This document shows positions 8,356 to 18,363 of a stretch of 64,000 nt of DNA, one piece after another; position 1 is the stretch's first letter, and the number at the start of each line of letters is the position of its first letter. Made by a program: the position numbers and the translations under genes. Under the pieces are notes generated by a model, which saw only the letters and a program-made list of their open reading frames with translations, searched no databases and was not told where the DNA came from. Source of the stretch: Streptomyces sp. QL37 (GTDB taxonomy: Bacteria; Actinomycetota; Actinomycetes; Streptomycetales; Streptomycetaceae); NCBI RefSeq assembly GCF_002941025.1, contig NZ_PTJS01000001.1, forward strand, positions 62,001 through 126,000. Reading direction: 5' to 3'.

Positions 8356-9773
8356 GTCGCCTTCCGGATGCGGAGTGCCAGGTCCGGCCGGTGATCCAGC
8401 GGCACGCGCAGCGTGCCGCCGTGCGGCCCGCCGGGCAGCGGGGTCACCGTCATGTCCCAGGTGTCGATCAGGTCCACGGCCCACGGGCCGCCGTCCCCGG
8501 GCAGCGTCACGTCGCGGTGGCGGTGGCGCCGGTCACCGAAGTAGACGAACTCGTCCTCGGCGGACTCCTCCCACAGCCGCCGCAGGAACGCGATGCGGGA
8601 CGGGATCTCGCCGTGCAGCCTGCCGCCCCGGGAGATCCAGGCCCAGTCGTCCGGGTCCTGCTCCGGGAAGCACTCGCCATGACCGACGTAGGCGCCGGCG
8701 GTCATGCCGTGCCAGAACTGCCGCAGCAGCACCCTTCCCGACAGGTTGCCCCAGCGGCGGCCGAGGATCCCCTCGTAACCGATCTCGTCGATCACCACCG
8801 GTTTGGGTACCCGCTCCAGCCAGTCCCGGGCGAATCTCGCGTCCCAGTGCTGGATCGACTGGTGGGTCGTCCAGGCGGTGCGGAAGTCGTAGATCCGCTC
8901 GTACTCGTACATCCGGGTGCCGTTGTGGATGGACCTGAGGTGCTGGTAGGGGTCGGAACGCTGGACGTACTGCCCGATGCGGTCCCAGTCCTCCACGGTC
9001 TTCGCGGTGTTGAAGTCGTACTCGTTGGCGACCGACCACCACACGTTGCGGTACGCGGCGAGGCGTGCGACGACGTGGCGGACGAGGAACAGGTCCTCGT
9101 CCCGGCTCATGTCGTCGACGCCCCAGTGCCCCTTGTCGTACGGGTGGAGGATGATCACGTCCGCCTCGACGCCCAGGTCCCGCAGGTCCCGCACCCTGCG
9201 CTCGAAACGGTCGAAGAAGGCCGGGTCGAAGCGGGTCCTGTCGAGCCGCCCGGGCGTGGGCGGCCCCGGGACGGTGCCCGGGAACACGAGTCGGGGCGGG
9301 TTCATGTCACGGGTCGGCAGCAGGCACATGCGGACCTTGTTGAACGGGGACGCGGCGAGGGTGCGCAGCGTCTGCTCCTCCGCCTTGTCGTCCTCGTCGT
9401 GGGTCCAGTGGTAGCAGGTGGTGCCGAAGGGCAGGTACGGCGTGCCGTCCGCGTACCTGAAGGTGCGCGGCCCCGCCACACGGACCGGGCCGTGGTTGCC
9501 GGGGCCGGCCGGTGTGCAGATGAACCCGCCCTCGGAGCCGTCCAGGGCGGGGGCCGAGGAGCGCGTCGTGTACGTCCACGGGCCCTCGCGGTCCGGCATG
9601 AACCGCACCCGGTGGGCTCCGTCGCCGTCGTAGAACCCGTCGACGCGCACCACCCGGTGGCCGTGCCGGAAGTCGGCTCCGAACGCGACGTCCTGGTAGG
9701 GGTTGCCCTCGGACGGGCCGTCCAGCGTCAGTTCGAACGTGCCCCACCGCTCCACCGTCCCGCCGGCTGTCAT
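8352..9773 (-). CDS. DUF5060/DUF4038 glycoside hydrolase (apiosidase-like, clan GH-A fold)
   Basis: ATG 9773 gives 473 residues and overlaps the upstream stop by 4 bp. Residues about 5-95 match DUF5060 (WGTFELTLDG, NPYQDVAFGADF, FYDGDGAHRVRFMPD, GPWTYTT). Residues about 105-385 form a TIM-barrel of the DUF4038 type with FGTTCYHWTH, ILHPYDKGHWG, NVWWSVANEYDF (about 247-258) and PKPVVIDEIGYEG (about 325-337). The last about 80 residues form a beta-sandwich (VDLIDTWDMTVTPLP). The glutamates in NEYD and DEIGYE are the likely acid/base and nucleophile. DUF4038 includes family GH140 apiosidase, which acts on rhamnogalacturonan-II side chains. No signal peptide is seen, so it acts on imported oligosaccharides. 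The exact substrate is unproven. Confidence 0.82.
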   Translation of the reverse strand: MTAGGTVERWGTFELTLDGPSEGNPYQDVAFGADFRHGHRVVRVDGFYDGDGAHRVRFMPDREGPWTYTTRSSAPALDGSEGGFICTPAGPGNHGPVRVAGPRTFRYADGTPYLPFGTTCYHWTHDEDDKAEEQTLRTLAASPFNKVRMCLLPTRDMNPPRLVFPGTVPGPPTPGRLDRTRFDPAFFDRFERRVRDLRDLGVEADVIILHPYDKGHWGVDDMSRDEDLFLVRHVVARLAAYRNVWWSVANEYDFNTAKTVEDWDRIGQYVQRSDPYQHLRSIHNGTRMYEYERIYDFRTAWTTHQSIQHWDARFARDWLERVPKPVVIDEIGYEGILGRRWGNLSGRVLLRQFWHGMTAGAYVGHGECFPEQDPDDWAWISRGGRLHGEIPSRIAFLRRLWEESAEDEFVYFGDRRHRHRDVTLPGDGGPWAVDLIDTWDMTVTPLPGGPHGGTLRVPLDHRPDLALRIRKAT

Positions 9774-10872
9774 GAGCCGCCCTCCCTGACCCACTCCTCG
9801 GTCACCGTCACGTGCTTGATCGTCTTGCGGAGGTAGGAGTAGGCGATGTGCAGCAGGCCGTCGCGGCCCTGCATGACGCACGGGTAGGAGTAGCCGTACT
9901 CGGTGTCCCAGTACTCCTCGTCGGCGGTCTGCAGGTCGCGGCGCCAGGGCCAGGTGCGTCCGTCGTCGTCGGACAGGGCCACCGTGAGCGGGGTGCGCAG
10001 CGCCTTCCTGCGGCGGCCCGCGCCCTCCCCCACCCAGCGGAACTCGCCGCGTTCCAGACTCGCGTGGTTGTAGACCAGGGCCAGCGCGCCGCTGCTGAGC
10101 CGGGTGAGCTGGACCCCCGAGTTGTTGTTCGGCAGCTCGGTGGGCACCGCGCGGCTCCAGGTGCGGCCCGCGTCGGTGGAGGTGACGGAGTGGATGCGGT
10201 CGGCCGCACGGCTTCGCAGCAGGCCGAACAGTGATCCGTCGACGCGGCGGACGACGCTCAGCTGGACCAGGTGGTCGGTCCCGGCGACGTCGTACTCCTT
10301 CCAGCCGGCTCCCTCGTCCTCGCTGATCAGGACGGTGCTGTGCTCACCCTCGCGGGCGCAGCGGTAGGCGGGCAGCAGCCAGGTGCCGTCGCCGGGATCC
10401 AGCGGGGGGTTGCGCACGTAGACTCCGGGCCCCCCGTGGGCGGTGTGCGGGGGGTCCCAGGTGCGGCCGCGGTCGTGCGAGACGCGGGCGACCAGGTGCG
10501 CGGTCTTCTGGTCGTGCGGTTCGTTCGAAGGGTGGAAGAGCCACACCGTTCCGTCGGGCCGCTGGGCGAGGACGGGATTCTGTTCGGAGCGGTCCGGGTC
10601 GGCGGACAGCCCCATGGCGTCGGTCCAGCGGTCCCCGCCCAGCGGCAGCCGGGAGAGTACGACGTTGGTGTCCCGGTCGCCCTCGTCCGGGCCGTTGAAC
10701 CAGGCGCACAGCACGTCGCCGTCGTCGAGCTCGAGGAGACTCGCGGCGTGGCTGTCGCCCGGATGCGGGGCCGGCAGCAGCGCCTCCCGGACGGCGGGGT
10801 CGCCTGCCCGCGGGCGCAGCACGCCGTCGAATCTCGGGTCGCGCTCCGGCCGGCTCCCCTGTTCCGTCTCCG

Positions 10873-10876
<4 letters not shown>
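9770..10876 (-). CDS. Sialidase-fold (BNR repeat) putative glycosidase, cytoplasmic
   Basis: A 368-residue six-bladed beta-propeller of the BNR/sialidase superfamily. Three Asp-box motifs are visible: SHDRGRTW (about 133), STDAGRTW (about 225) and SDDDGRTW (about 304). The N-terminal region GDSHAASLLELDDGDVLCAWF takes the place where true sialidases have RIP and an arginine, so it is unlikely to be a classical neuraminidase. Related folds act on Kdo/Dha-like acids or rhamnose-uronic acid linkages in plant glycans. It has no signal peptide. It overlaps both neighbours by 4 bp and sits between a NanA-type aldolase/transporter set and an apiosidase-like enzyme, which suggests a plant acidic sugar as substrate. 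Annotation as exo-sialidase would be only by fold. Confidence 0.78.
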
Positions 10877-11921
<1,045 letters not shown>

Positions 11922-11925
<4 letters not shown>

Positions 11926-12962
11926 GTGGTGGTCTCCTCGTACAACAGGCAGCTCACTGCGCCGGCCCGTCCGGGATCCGGTACCGGCCGCGGCACCGTC
12001 ACGTCGCAACGGCCGGCCATGAACTCGTCGCAGCGCGGGTGGAAGGGGCAGCCCGGCGGTCGCCGGTAGGAGTGCGGGACCATGCCGCGCACGGGGCGCA
12101 GACGCTCGCGCGATCCGGAGCCCAGCTTGGGCACGGACCGTAGGAGCGCCTTGGTGTACGGATGGCGCGGTGCCCGGAAGACGTCTTCGACGCGTCCTTC
12201 CTCGACCACCGTCCCCAGGTACATCACGGCGACGCGGTCGGCCATCTGGGCGGCGACCCCGAGGTCGTGGGTGATGAGCATGACCGACATCCCGGTCTCC
12301 CGTTGGAGGGAGCGCAGCAGATCGAGGATCTGGGCCTGGGTGGTGACGTCGAGGGCCGTCGTCGGTTCGTCGGCGATGAGCAGTTGCGGTCCGCAGGAGA
12401 GCGCCATGGCGATCATGACGCGTTGCAGCATGCCTCCGCTCATCTGGAACGGGTACTCGTCGACGCGCCGCTCGGGGGCGGGGATGCCGACGCGGCCGAG
12501 GAGCTCCACGGCGCGGGTACGTGCCTCGGCCTTGGTCACGGGCTCGTGCAGCCGGATCGCCTCGCCGATCTGGTTGCCGAGCGTGTGCATGGGGCTCATC
12601 GAGGACATGGGCTCCTGGAAGACCATGGCCACGCGCTTGCCGCGAACCTCCCGCACCGTGGCCGGATCGGCCGTGACCATCTCGGCCGTGCCCTCGTCGG
12701 TGATGACCCGGATCTGCCCTGCGGTGATCCGGCCGGGCCGGTCGACCAGGCGCAGGACCGAGCGGGCCATGACGCTCTTGCCGCAGCCCGACTCCCCCAC
12801 GACGGCGAGTACTTCGCCGTGCCCGATGGTGAGGTCGACCCCGCTGACCGCGTGGACCACGCCGTCCTCGAGCTCGAACCGGGTGTGCAGGCCCTCGACT
12901 TCGAGGATGTTCCGCGGCGGTCGCGTCAGCTCCTGCTCCCGCGATGCTTCCGTTGCGGGCAT
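11922..12962 (-). CDS. ABC transporter ATP-binding protein, OppD/DppD type
   Basis: 346 residues from ATG 12962. Walker [10 protein letters not shown] (about residue 57), signature MSGGMLQR, Walker [13 protein letters not shown], switch histidine in MLITHDLG, and the Opp-type C-terminal motif [16 protein letters not shown] are present. The start is 9 bp downstream of the permease stop at 12972. It is the partner ATPase of the OppF-type protein, with a 4-bp overlap. Together with the 668-residue binding protein this is a peptide/nickel/oligosaccharide-class importer; the company of glycosidases makes oligosaccharide or sugar-acid uptake more likely than peptide uptake. Confidence 0.93.
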
Positions 12963-12971
12963 CGCGCCCCC

Positions 12972-14129
12972 TTACTGTTTGTACGGGTCCGCGGAGTCCC
13001 GCAGCCCGTCGCCGACGAAATTCATGGCGAGCACGGTCACGAAGACCGCCGCTCCGGGGATCAGCAGCCACGGCGCGGTCTCCAGCGTCCGTACGTTCTG
13101 CGCTTCCTGGAGCAGAACGCCCCAGCTGACGGCGGGCGACTGGAGGCCGAGACCGAGGAAGCTCATGGCGGTCTCGCCGAGGATCATCGCGGGGACCGCC
13201 ATGGTGAGCGAGGCGATGACGTGGCTCGACATCGAGGGCACCATGTGCCGGAAGATGATCCGGACACGTCCGCAGCCGTCGAGGCGGGCCGCGGTCACGA
13301 AGTCCTCCTCGCGCAGGGAGAGGAAGCGCCCGCGCACCACCCGGGCGAGCCCGGTCCAGCCGATCACGGAGAGGATGGTGGTGATGGCGAAGTACCGCAT
13401 CATCGGCCCCCAGTCGGCCGGCACGGCGGCGGACAGCGACAGCCACAGCGGAAGCGTCGGGATGGCCATCAGGAACTCGATGATCCGCTGGATGAGTGTG
13501 TCCGGTGCTCCGCCGAAGTATCCGGAGATCCCGCCGAAGAAGAGGCCCAGGAGGAAGCTGACGGCGACTCCGATGAGGCCGATGGAGAGCGAGACCCGCG
13601 ATCCGTGGATGATCAGCGACAACAGGTCGCGTCCGGACCTGTCGCTGCCGAGGAAGTACACGCTGTCGTCCGCGTGGACGGCGCCGATCAGATGGCGGTC
13701 CCAGGGGATCAGCCCCCACATGTCGTAGGAGTCGCCCCGGGCAAGGAACCGCACGGGGACGCGCCGGTCCGGGTCGACGGTGTGGATCTGTTCGAAGGTC
13801 TCCGGGTCGCGGACCGTGCGGTAGCCGTTCACGTACATGTGCAGGCCGTCGTCCCAGCTGAGGTCGACCTTGACCATCTGGGGAGGTGCGTAGGTGTGTT
13901 CCGAGTCGCCGGAGCTCGGCGAGCCCGGTGCGAGGAACTCCGCGAAGACGACGACGAAGTAGGCGAGCAGCACGACCACGGCGCCTGCCACCGCCAGCTT
14001 GTGCTTGCGGAACTTGCGCCACACCAGACGCCAGGGGGAGTTGTTCCGGCCGGACGCGACGTCGAGGTCGGCGTCGGGGTACCCGTCGGCCTCCGGCGCC
14101 GCGGCCGGCTTCTTGGTCCTGGTCAGCAC
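12972..14129 (-). CDS. ABC transporter permease, OppC type, with large extracytoplasmic insertion
   Basis: 385 residues from ATG 14129. A cytoplasmic N-terminus is followed by a first membrane segment near residues 50-70 (AVVVLLAYFVVVFAEFL). About 110 extracytoplasmic residues follow (SGDSEHTYAPPQMVKVDLSW to LIGAVHADDSVYFLGSDRSGRD), longer than in typical OppC. Five further membrane spans carry the EAA-type loop (LVVRGRFLSLREEDFVTAARLDG). A similar long loop is known in the rhizobial alpha-galactoside transporter group, so the cargo is probably an oligosaccharide. It forms the channel with the OppB-type protein; only 6 bp separate the two genes. Confidence 0.92.
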   Translation of the reverse strand: MLTRTKKPAAAPEADGYPDADLDVASGRNNSPWRLVWRKFRKHKLAVAGAVVVLLAYFVVVFAEFLAPGSPSSGDSEHTYAPPQMVKVDLSWDDGLHMYVNGYRTVRDPETFEQIHTVDPDRRVPVRFLARGDSYDMWGLIPWDRHLIGAVHADDSVYFLGSDRSGRDLLSLIIHGSRVSLSIGLIGVAVSFLLGLFFGGISGYFGGAPDTLIQRIIEFLMAIPTLPLWLSLSAAVPADWGPMMRYFAITTILSVIGWTGLARVVRGRFLSLREEDFVTAARLDGCGRVRIIFRHMVPSMSSHVIASLTMAVPAMILGETAMSFLGLGLQSPAVSWGVLLQEAQNVRTLETAPWLLIPGAAVFVTVLAMNFVGDGLRDSADPYKQ

Positions 14130-14135
14130 GGCGGC

Positions 14136-15137
14136 TCACCCTCCCTCGTAGCGGTGCCGGATTCTGGGGTCCCACCAGGCGAGGGCGAGGTCGCTGACCA
14201 GGGTCCCGATGACGGTCAGGGTGGACAGGATCAGGATGAAGCTGCCCACGAGGTACATGTCCTGGTTCTCCACGCCGCTCAGCAGGAGCGGTCCGGTGGT
14301 CGGCAGGCTCATGACGATGGAGATGATCGTCTCGCCGCTGATGAGTCCCGGGAGCAGCCATCCGACGGTGGAGAAGAACGGGCTCAGGGACATCCGCACC
14401 GGGTATTTGAGCAGCAGCTTCCACTCGGGCATGCCCCGGGCCCTGGCGGCGACCACATACGGTTTGTACAGCTCGTCGAGGAGGTTGGCGCGTGTGATGC
14501 GGATGAGGCCGGCGGTGCCGGACAGGCCGATGATCAGGATCGGCAGCCAGAGGTGTCCGGCAAGGTCGAGCAGTTTTCCGAGGTTCCAGGCGGCGTCCTG
14601 GTACTCCGGGGAGAACAGGCCGCCGGGGCTCTGCCCGAAGAAGCGCATGCCGGCCCACATGAAGACCAGGGCTAGCAGGAACTCGGGCACCGCCATCCCG
14701 AAGAATCCGAAGAACGTGGCCACGTAGTCGCCGGGCGAGTACTGGCGTACGGCGGAGAAGATCCCGATCGGGAAGGCGATGGCCCAGACGAACAGCAGCG
14801 TGGAGACGGAGAGGAAGAAGGACAGGCCGACCCGGTCCCAGATGAGGTCCGAGACAGGACGGCTGTTCCAGGCGAAGGCCTGTCCGAAGTCACCGTGGAA
14901 GATGATGTTGGAGATCCACTTCCAGTACTGGGCGAGGAAGGGCTGGTCCAGTCCGTACCGTGACCGCAGGGCGGACAGCTGTGCGGTGCTCATCAGCTCG
15001 CCGCGGCTCTCCGCCTCGGCCTGGAGGGTCGAGACGTAGTCGCCGGGTGGCAGGCTGATGATGAAGAACGAGGCCAGCGAGACCGCCCACAGGGTGACGG
15101 CCATCCACAGGACCCGGCGCGCGAGGAACGAGAGCAT
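14136..15137 (-). CDS. ABC transporter permease, OppB type
   Basis: 333 residues from ATG 15137. The first membrane segment (VLWMAVTLWAVSLASFFIISL, residues 9-29) is followed by an extracytoplasmic section. About five more spans follow, including FLSVSTLLFVWAIAFPIGIFS and MAVPEFLLALVFMWAGM. The conserved cytoplasmic loop reads YVVAARARGMPEWKLLLKY, the contact site for the ATPases. It lies 18 bp after the binding-protein gene and 6 bp before the OppC-type gene in the same operon. Confidence 0.92.
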   Translation of the reverse strand: MLSFLARRVLWMAVTLWAVSLASFFIISLPPGDYVSTLQAEAESRGELMSTAQLSALRSRYGLDQPFLAQYWKWISNIIFHGDFGQAFAWNSRPVSDLIWDRVGLSFFLSVSTLLFVWAIAFPIGIFSAVRQYSPGDYVATFFGFFGMAVPEFLLALVFMWAGMRFFGQSPGGLFSPEYQDAAWNLGKLLDLAGHLWLPILIIGLSGTAGLIRITRANLLDELYKPYVVAARARGMPEWKLLLKYPVRMSLSPFFSTVGWLLPGLISGETIISIVMSLPTTGPLLLSGVENQDMYLVGSFILILSTLTVIGTLVSDLALAWWDPRIRHRYEGG

Positions 15138-15155
15138 GGGTGTCTCCCGTCCGCG

Positions 15156-17162
15156 TCAGGCTCTGCCCGAGATGAAGTACGTCGACGGATTGCTCGGCCC
15201 GGGGGCCTGGTGCGCCACCGCCGCGCTGAACTCCTCGGGCACGTTGTGCACGTTGTTCCTGACGATGCCGTACTCGGCCGGCGGGGTGGAGATCCCTATG
15301 TAGTAGAACTCCTCCTTGGTGATCTCCAGGATCTGCTTCGCCAGGCCGAGCGCCTGGGCCGAGTCGAAGGTGAGGCGCATCCGGTCGAAGAGTTCGAGCT
15401 GCTCGCGCACCCGGGCCGGCGGCCGCTCCCCCGCCTTGCCGCCGCGGGTGTACCACTTGGCCCACTGCCCGCCGAACCGGGAGGAGCCCCGGGGATTGGA
15501 GGGGAGGTAGTAGTGGTTGCCGCCCTCGCCGGTGCGCACGTCGAAGGAGCTGCCCTGCCAGGTCGCGCCCTCCGACTCGCCGGCCTCGACGCGCTCCCAG
15601 TACAGGGTCTCGGCGAGTCGCTGGATGTTCGCCTTGACTCCGACCTTCTGCCAGTCGGTCCGGATCAGGTCGAGGGCGTCCACCTGGTCCGGCTGGTCGG
15701 AGACGACGAGCACGGTGAAGGAGAGCGGGTCCCCGTCCCTCGTGAGCCGCGTGCCGTCGCCGTTCCTCCGGGTGAAGCCGGCTCTGTCGAGGTACTCGTT
15801 CGCCCGGGCGGCGCTGTACTCGGTGTACTGGCTCCCGAGTTCGCGGTCGTAGAGCTCGTCGCCCTCGGCCGGACCGCACTGCCAGGGGGTGCCCTGGCCG
15901 CCGTAGATGGTGTCGATGATCTTCTGCCGGTCGATCGCGTGGGAGAGCCCGATCCTGAAGTCCTTGTTCGCGAACAGCTTGCGCTTCTTCGCGTCGGGGT
16001 GGGTCTGGTTGAACCCGATGATCATCGTGTTGGCGAGGGCGGACCTCACCTCGATGAGCCGGTAGCCGCCCTTCTGCCGGTTGCGGGCGATCACTGGCTT
16101 GTTGCGGATCGTCCCGAAGTGGGTGAGCTGCATGTCGAGGTCGCCGTTGGTGACCTTGAGCACCTCGACCTCGACGTCCTGGATGTTCTCGACGACCACC
16201 TTGTCGATGTAAGGGAGCTGGCTCCCGTCGGGGTCGACCTTCCAGTAGTACGGGTTGCGTTCGGCGACGAGACTGCTGCCCTTGCCGACCTCGTTCCTGG
16301 CCACCCAGGCGTTGAGGGTGGGCAGGTCCGGGTTGGCCCAGCAGTCCGCCCGCAGGGGCATGTAGTCGATCCAGCTCGCCAGGCCGGCCTTCTTCGCGAG
16401 GGCTTCCGCACTCCTGCCGTGCTTGGGATGGAACTGTCCCAGGTAGTGCGCGGGCAGGAACATGACGACGCCCGAGGTCCCCGCGATCTCCTCCAGGAAG
16501 CCGGGCTTCGGCTCCTCGTAGACGTACCGCACGGTGTGCTGGTCCACCGCCTCGAACCGCGCGGGCTTGCCGGACCGGGACAGCCACAGGCCGTAGACGC
16601 CGTCCTGGTGGAGGTCCGGGTCTATGTTGTAGTCGTTGAAGGCGAACGCGAAGTCGTCCGTGGTCACCGGTTTGCCGTCCGACCACTTCAGGCCCCTGCG
16701 GAGGGTGAAGACGAACTCCTTCCCTCCGCCCTTGACCTCGTACTTCTCGCAGACGTTCGGCAGCATCTTCGTCTTGGTCATGCCCTGCCAGTCGGGCGCC
16801 CAGGAGACGAGCGGCTCGTAGCCCATGCTGTAGCGGAGCCACATCACGTCTTCCTGGGTGATCATCGCGGAGTGCCAGGTCCCGCCGTAGACGCCCGTCT
16901 TCTCCAACGGGGACAGCTTCAACGGTGTGCCGGGAAGCCGCTCGGCGACCTTCGGCAGCTTGCCGGCGTCCACGAGCTTCTTCAGCGCCGGCGCCTCCTT
17001 CCCCTTCGCGCCGCCGGTGGCCGCGATCCCCTCGGGCTCGGTGTCGAAGAACCCGCAGCCGGACAGCGACGCGGCCACCAGGAGGCCACCGCCGGCCCGC
17101 AGCAGGGTGCGCCGGTCGAGCACACCGCGCTGCGCCGGGGATGACGTGCGGTCAAGATTCAT
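15156..17162 (-). CDS. ABC transporter substrate-binding lipoprotein, OppA/AgpA type (family 5)
   Basis: I chose ATG 17162 (668 residues), which overlaps the upstream stop by 4 bp (ATGA) and follows an AAGGAG site; GTG 17168 is possible. The signal peptide has DRRTLLRAGGG (residues 16-26) and a lipobox LSGC with Cys36, so the protein is a Tat-like lipoprotein on the outer face of the membrane. The body is a family-5 binding protein (LRRGLKWSDGKPVTTDDFAFAFNDY near 140, then PTLNAWVARNEVG and the long C-terminal lobe). The length, well above typical OppA (about 540), matches oligosaccharide-type members. The downstream permease pair and two ATPases complete the importer. Confidence 0.92.
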   Translation of the reverse strand: MNLDRTSSPAQRGVLDRRTLLRAGGGLLVAASLSGCGFFDTEPEGIAATGGAKGKEAPALKKLVDAGKLPKVAERLPGTPLKLSPLEKTGVYGGTWHSAMITQEDVMWLRYSMGYEPLVSWAPDWQGMTKTKMLPNVCEKYEVKGGGKEFVFTLRRGLKWSDGKPVTTDDFAFAFNDYNIDPDLHQDGVYGLWLSRSGKPARFEAVDQHTVRYVYEEPKPGFLEEIAGTSGVVMFLPAHYLGQFHPKHGRSAEALAKKAGLASWIDYMPLRADCWANPDLPTLNAWVARNEVGKGSSLVAERNPYYWKVDPDGSQLPYIDKVVVENIQDVEVEVLKVTNGDLDMQLTHFGTIRNKPVIARNRQKGGYRLIEVRSALANTMIIGFNQTHPDAKKRKLFANKDFRIGLSHAIDRQKIIDTIYGGQGTPWQCGPAEGDELYDRELGSQYTEYSAARANEYLDRAGFTRRNGDGTRLTRDGDPLSFTVLVVSDQPDQVDALDLIRTDWQKVGVKANIQRLAETLYWERVEAGESEGATWQGSSFDVRTGEGGNHYYLPSNPRGSSRFGGQWAKWYTRGGKAGERPPARVREQLELFDRMRLTFDSAQALGLAKQILEITKEEFYYIGISTPPAEYGIVRNNVHNVPEEFSAAVAHQAPGPSNPSTYFISGRA

Positions 17163-18118
17163 GTCCACGCTCCTTTGCGTGTACGTGCCGCTTCTTCCAG
17201 CTCACGGACCTTGGGGACGACGGTGGCGGTCAGCTTGCGCCGCTCCTCGTCGTCGAGGTGTGCCAGCGGAACGGCGGCGTGGGCTTCGTCGATGCGGCCC
17301 AGGGCGGCCAGGACGAACTTGAAGGTGCTGACGAGTGCGAGCAGCGTCGGCTCGTGGCGTGCCGCGCGCATCAGCTCGAGCAGATCCTCCAGCTGTTCCT
17401 GGAGCATCCGGGCGTGCGGCCAGTCCCCGGCGCGTGCCGCGTCGTACAGATCGACCAGCAGACGGGGTGTCACATTGGCGAGGGAGGACGTGGCGCCGAC
17501 GACGCCGGCGTAGAGGGACAGGTCGGTCAGGCTGCTGCCGCCGGCGAAGCAGCGCACATCGACCCCCTCGCCGTCGGCCCGGCGCAACAGTCTGCGCAGC
17601 CAGGTCATGTCGCCCGCGCTGTCCTTGATCCCGCAGAGCACGCCTTCGCGGGTGAGGTCGATCACGCATTCCACGGTCAGGGAGCACCGGGTGAGCTGGG
17701 GCATGTGGTAGGCGAGGACGGGGAAGCCCACGGCCTCCGCCACGGCGCGGTAGTGGTCGCGGAGCTCCTCCCTGCCGTAGTTGGCGAAGTAGGGGGCGAT
17801 GACGGCGACTTCGTCGGCCCCAGCGTCCAGCGCCGCCCGGGCGTGACGCACGGTCACCGCGGTCGCCGTGTCACCGACGTGTGCGATGACGGGCAGCCGG
17901 CCTCCGGCGGTCTCGGCGGCGACGGTCACGGCGAGCGCGCGCTCGACGGCGTCCAGCGCGTGGAACTCCCCCGTGGTGCCGTTGATCCAGAGGCCGTGGA
18001 CGCCTGCCTCGATCAGTCCGTTCAGGTGGCGTTCCAGCGAGGACCGGGCGAGGGAGCCCTTGGCGTTCATGGGCAGAACGGTTGGTGCGATGATCCCGTG
18101 GAGCTCGTGTCTCGGCAT
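17159..18118 (-). CDS. DapA/NanA-superfamily aldolase or dehydratase (2-keto-3-deoxy sugar acid lyase)
   Basis: ATG 18118 gives 319 residues; an in-frame ATG at 18133 is an alternative. It is a class I TIM-barrel of the dihydrodipicolinate synthase/N-acetylneuraminate lyase family. GTTGEF is at residues 47-52, Tyr137 in AYHMP, and the Schiff-base Lys165 in GIKDSAG. Relatives split or dehydrate 2-keto-3-deoxy acids (sialate, Kdo-like acids, KDG, L-2-keto-3-deoxyarabonate). As the first gene of the operon with the importer, the BNR protein and the apiosidase-like enzyme, it probably handles the acid sugar that this system brings in. The histidine in YHMP, where asparagine is common, is a family variation. 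Which substrate it uses cannot be read from sequence. Confidence 0.88.
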   Translation of the reverse strand: MPRHELHGIIAPTVLPMNAKGSLARSSLERHLNGLIEAGVHGLWINGTTGEFHALDAVERALAVTVAAETAGGRLPVIAHVGDTATAVTVRHARAALDAGADEVAVIAPYFANYGREELRDHYRAVAEAVGFPVLAYHMPQLTRCSLTVECVIDLTREGVLCGIKDSAGDMTWLRRLLRRADGEGVDVRCFAGGSSLTDLSLYAGVVGATSSLANVTPRLLVDLYDAARAGDWPHARMLQEQLEDLLELMRAARHEPTLLALVSTFKFVLAALGRIDEAHAAVPLAHLDDEERRKLTATVVPKVRELEEAARTRKGAWT

Positions 18119-18239
18119 GGTACCTCGCGGCATGTCGATGGAATGCCATGAGTCTCTTGAGCGCGACATCGGTCGTCAACCCTTTCGACACAGGCAATAG
18201 GTCAGCGCACGTGACCTTCGATCAGACCTGGTCGACCTG

Positions 18240-18249
18240 TGGCATACCA
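18240..18249. promoter_or_regulatory. TGGCATACCA operator-like site (copy 2)
   Basis: Identical 10-mer to the site at 5814, here inside TGTGGCATACCACA (arms TGTGG and CCACA). It lies 122 bp upstream of the aldolase start at 18118, in the only intergenic gap before the transporter operon. Confidence 0.6.
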
Positions 18250-18330
18250 CAGGGGTCCGCCCGTCGGGCACGGCGTCGTACGGGCCACGCGACGCGACGC
18301 ATCGGGGCGGCCTTGCGGTGAGCGTTTCCG

Positions 18331-18359
18331 GGCGCGGCCGACGGTCCGGCAGCCGCGCC
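18331..18359 (-). terminator. Possible terminator after the pectate lyase gene
   Basis: 8-bp G/C stem (18331-18338 with 18352-18359) and a 13-nt loop, starting 4 bp after the stop of the minus-strand lyase gene. It has no T-run, as usual in this kind of genome. Confidence 0.45.
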
Positions 18360-18363
18360 GCGG

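Noticed and set aside
11926..14658. Upstream extension of the OppF-type frame to about 1,260 codons
   Set aside because: The extra part overlaps three transporter genes in another frame and is Arg-rich; ATG 11925 with the ATGA overlap is convincing.
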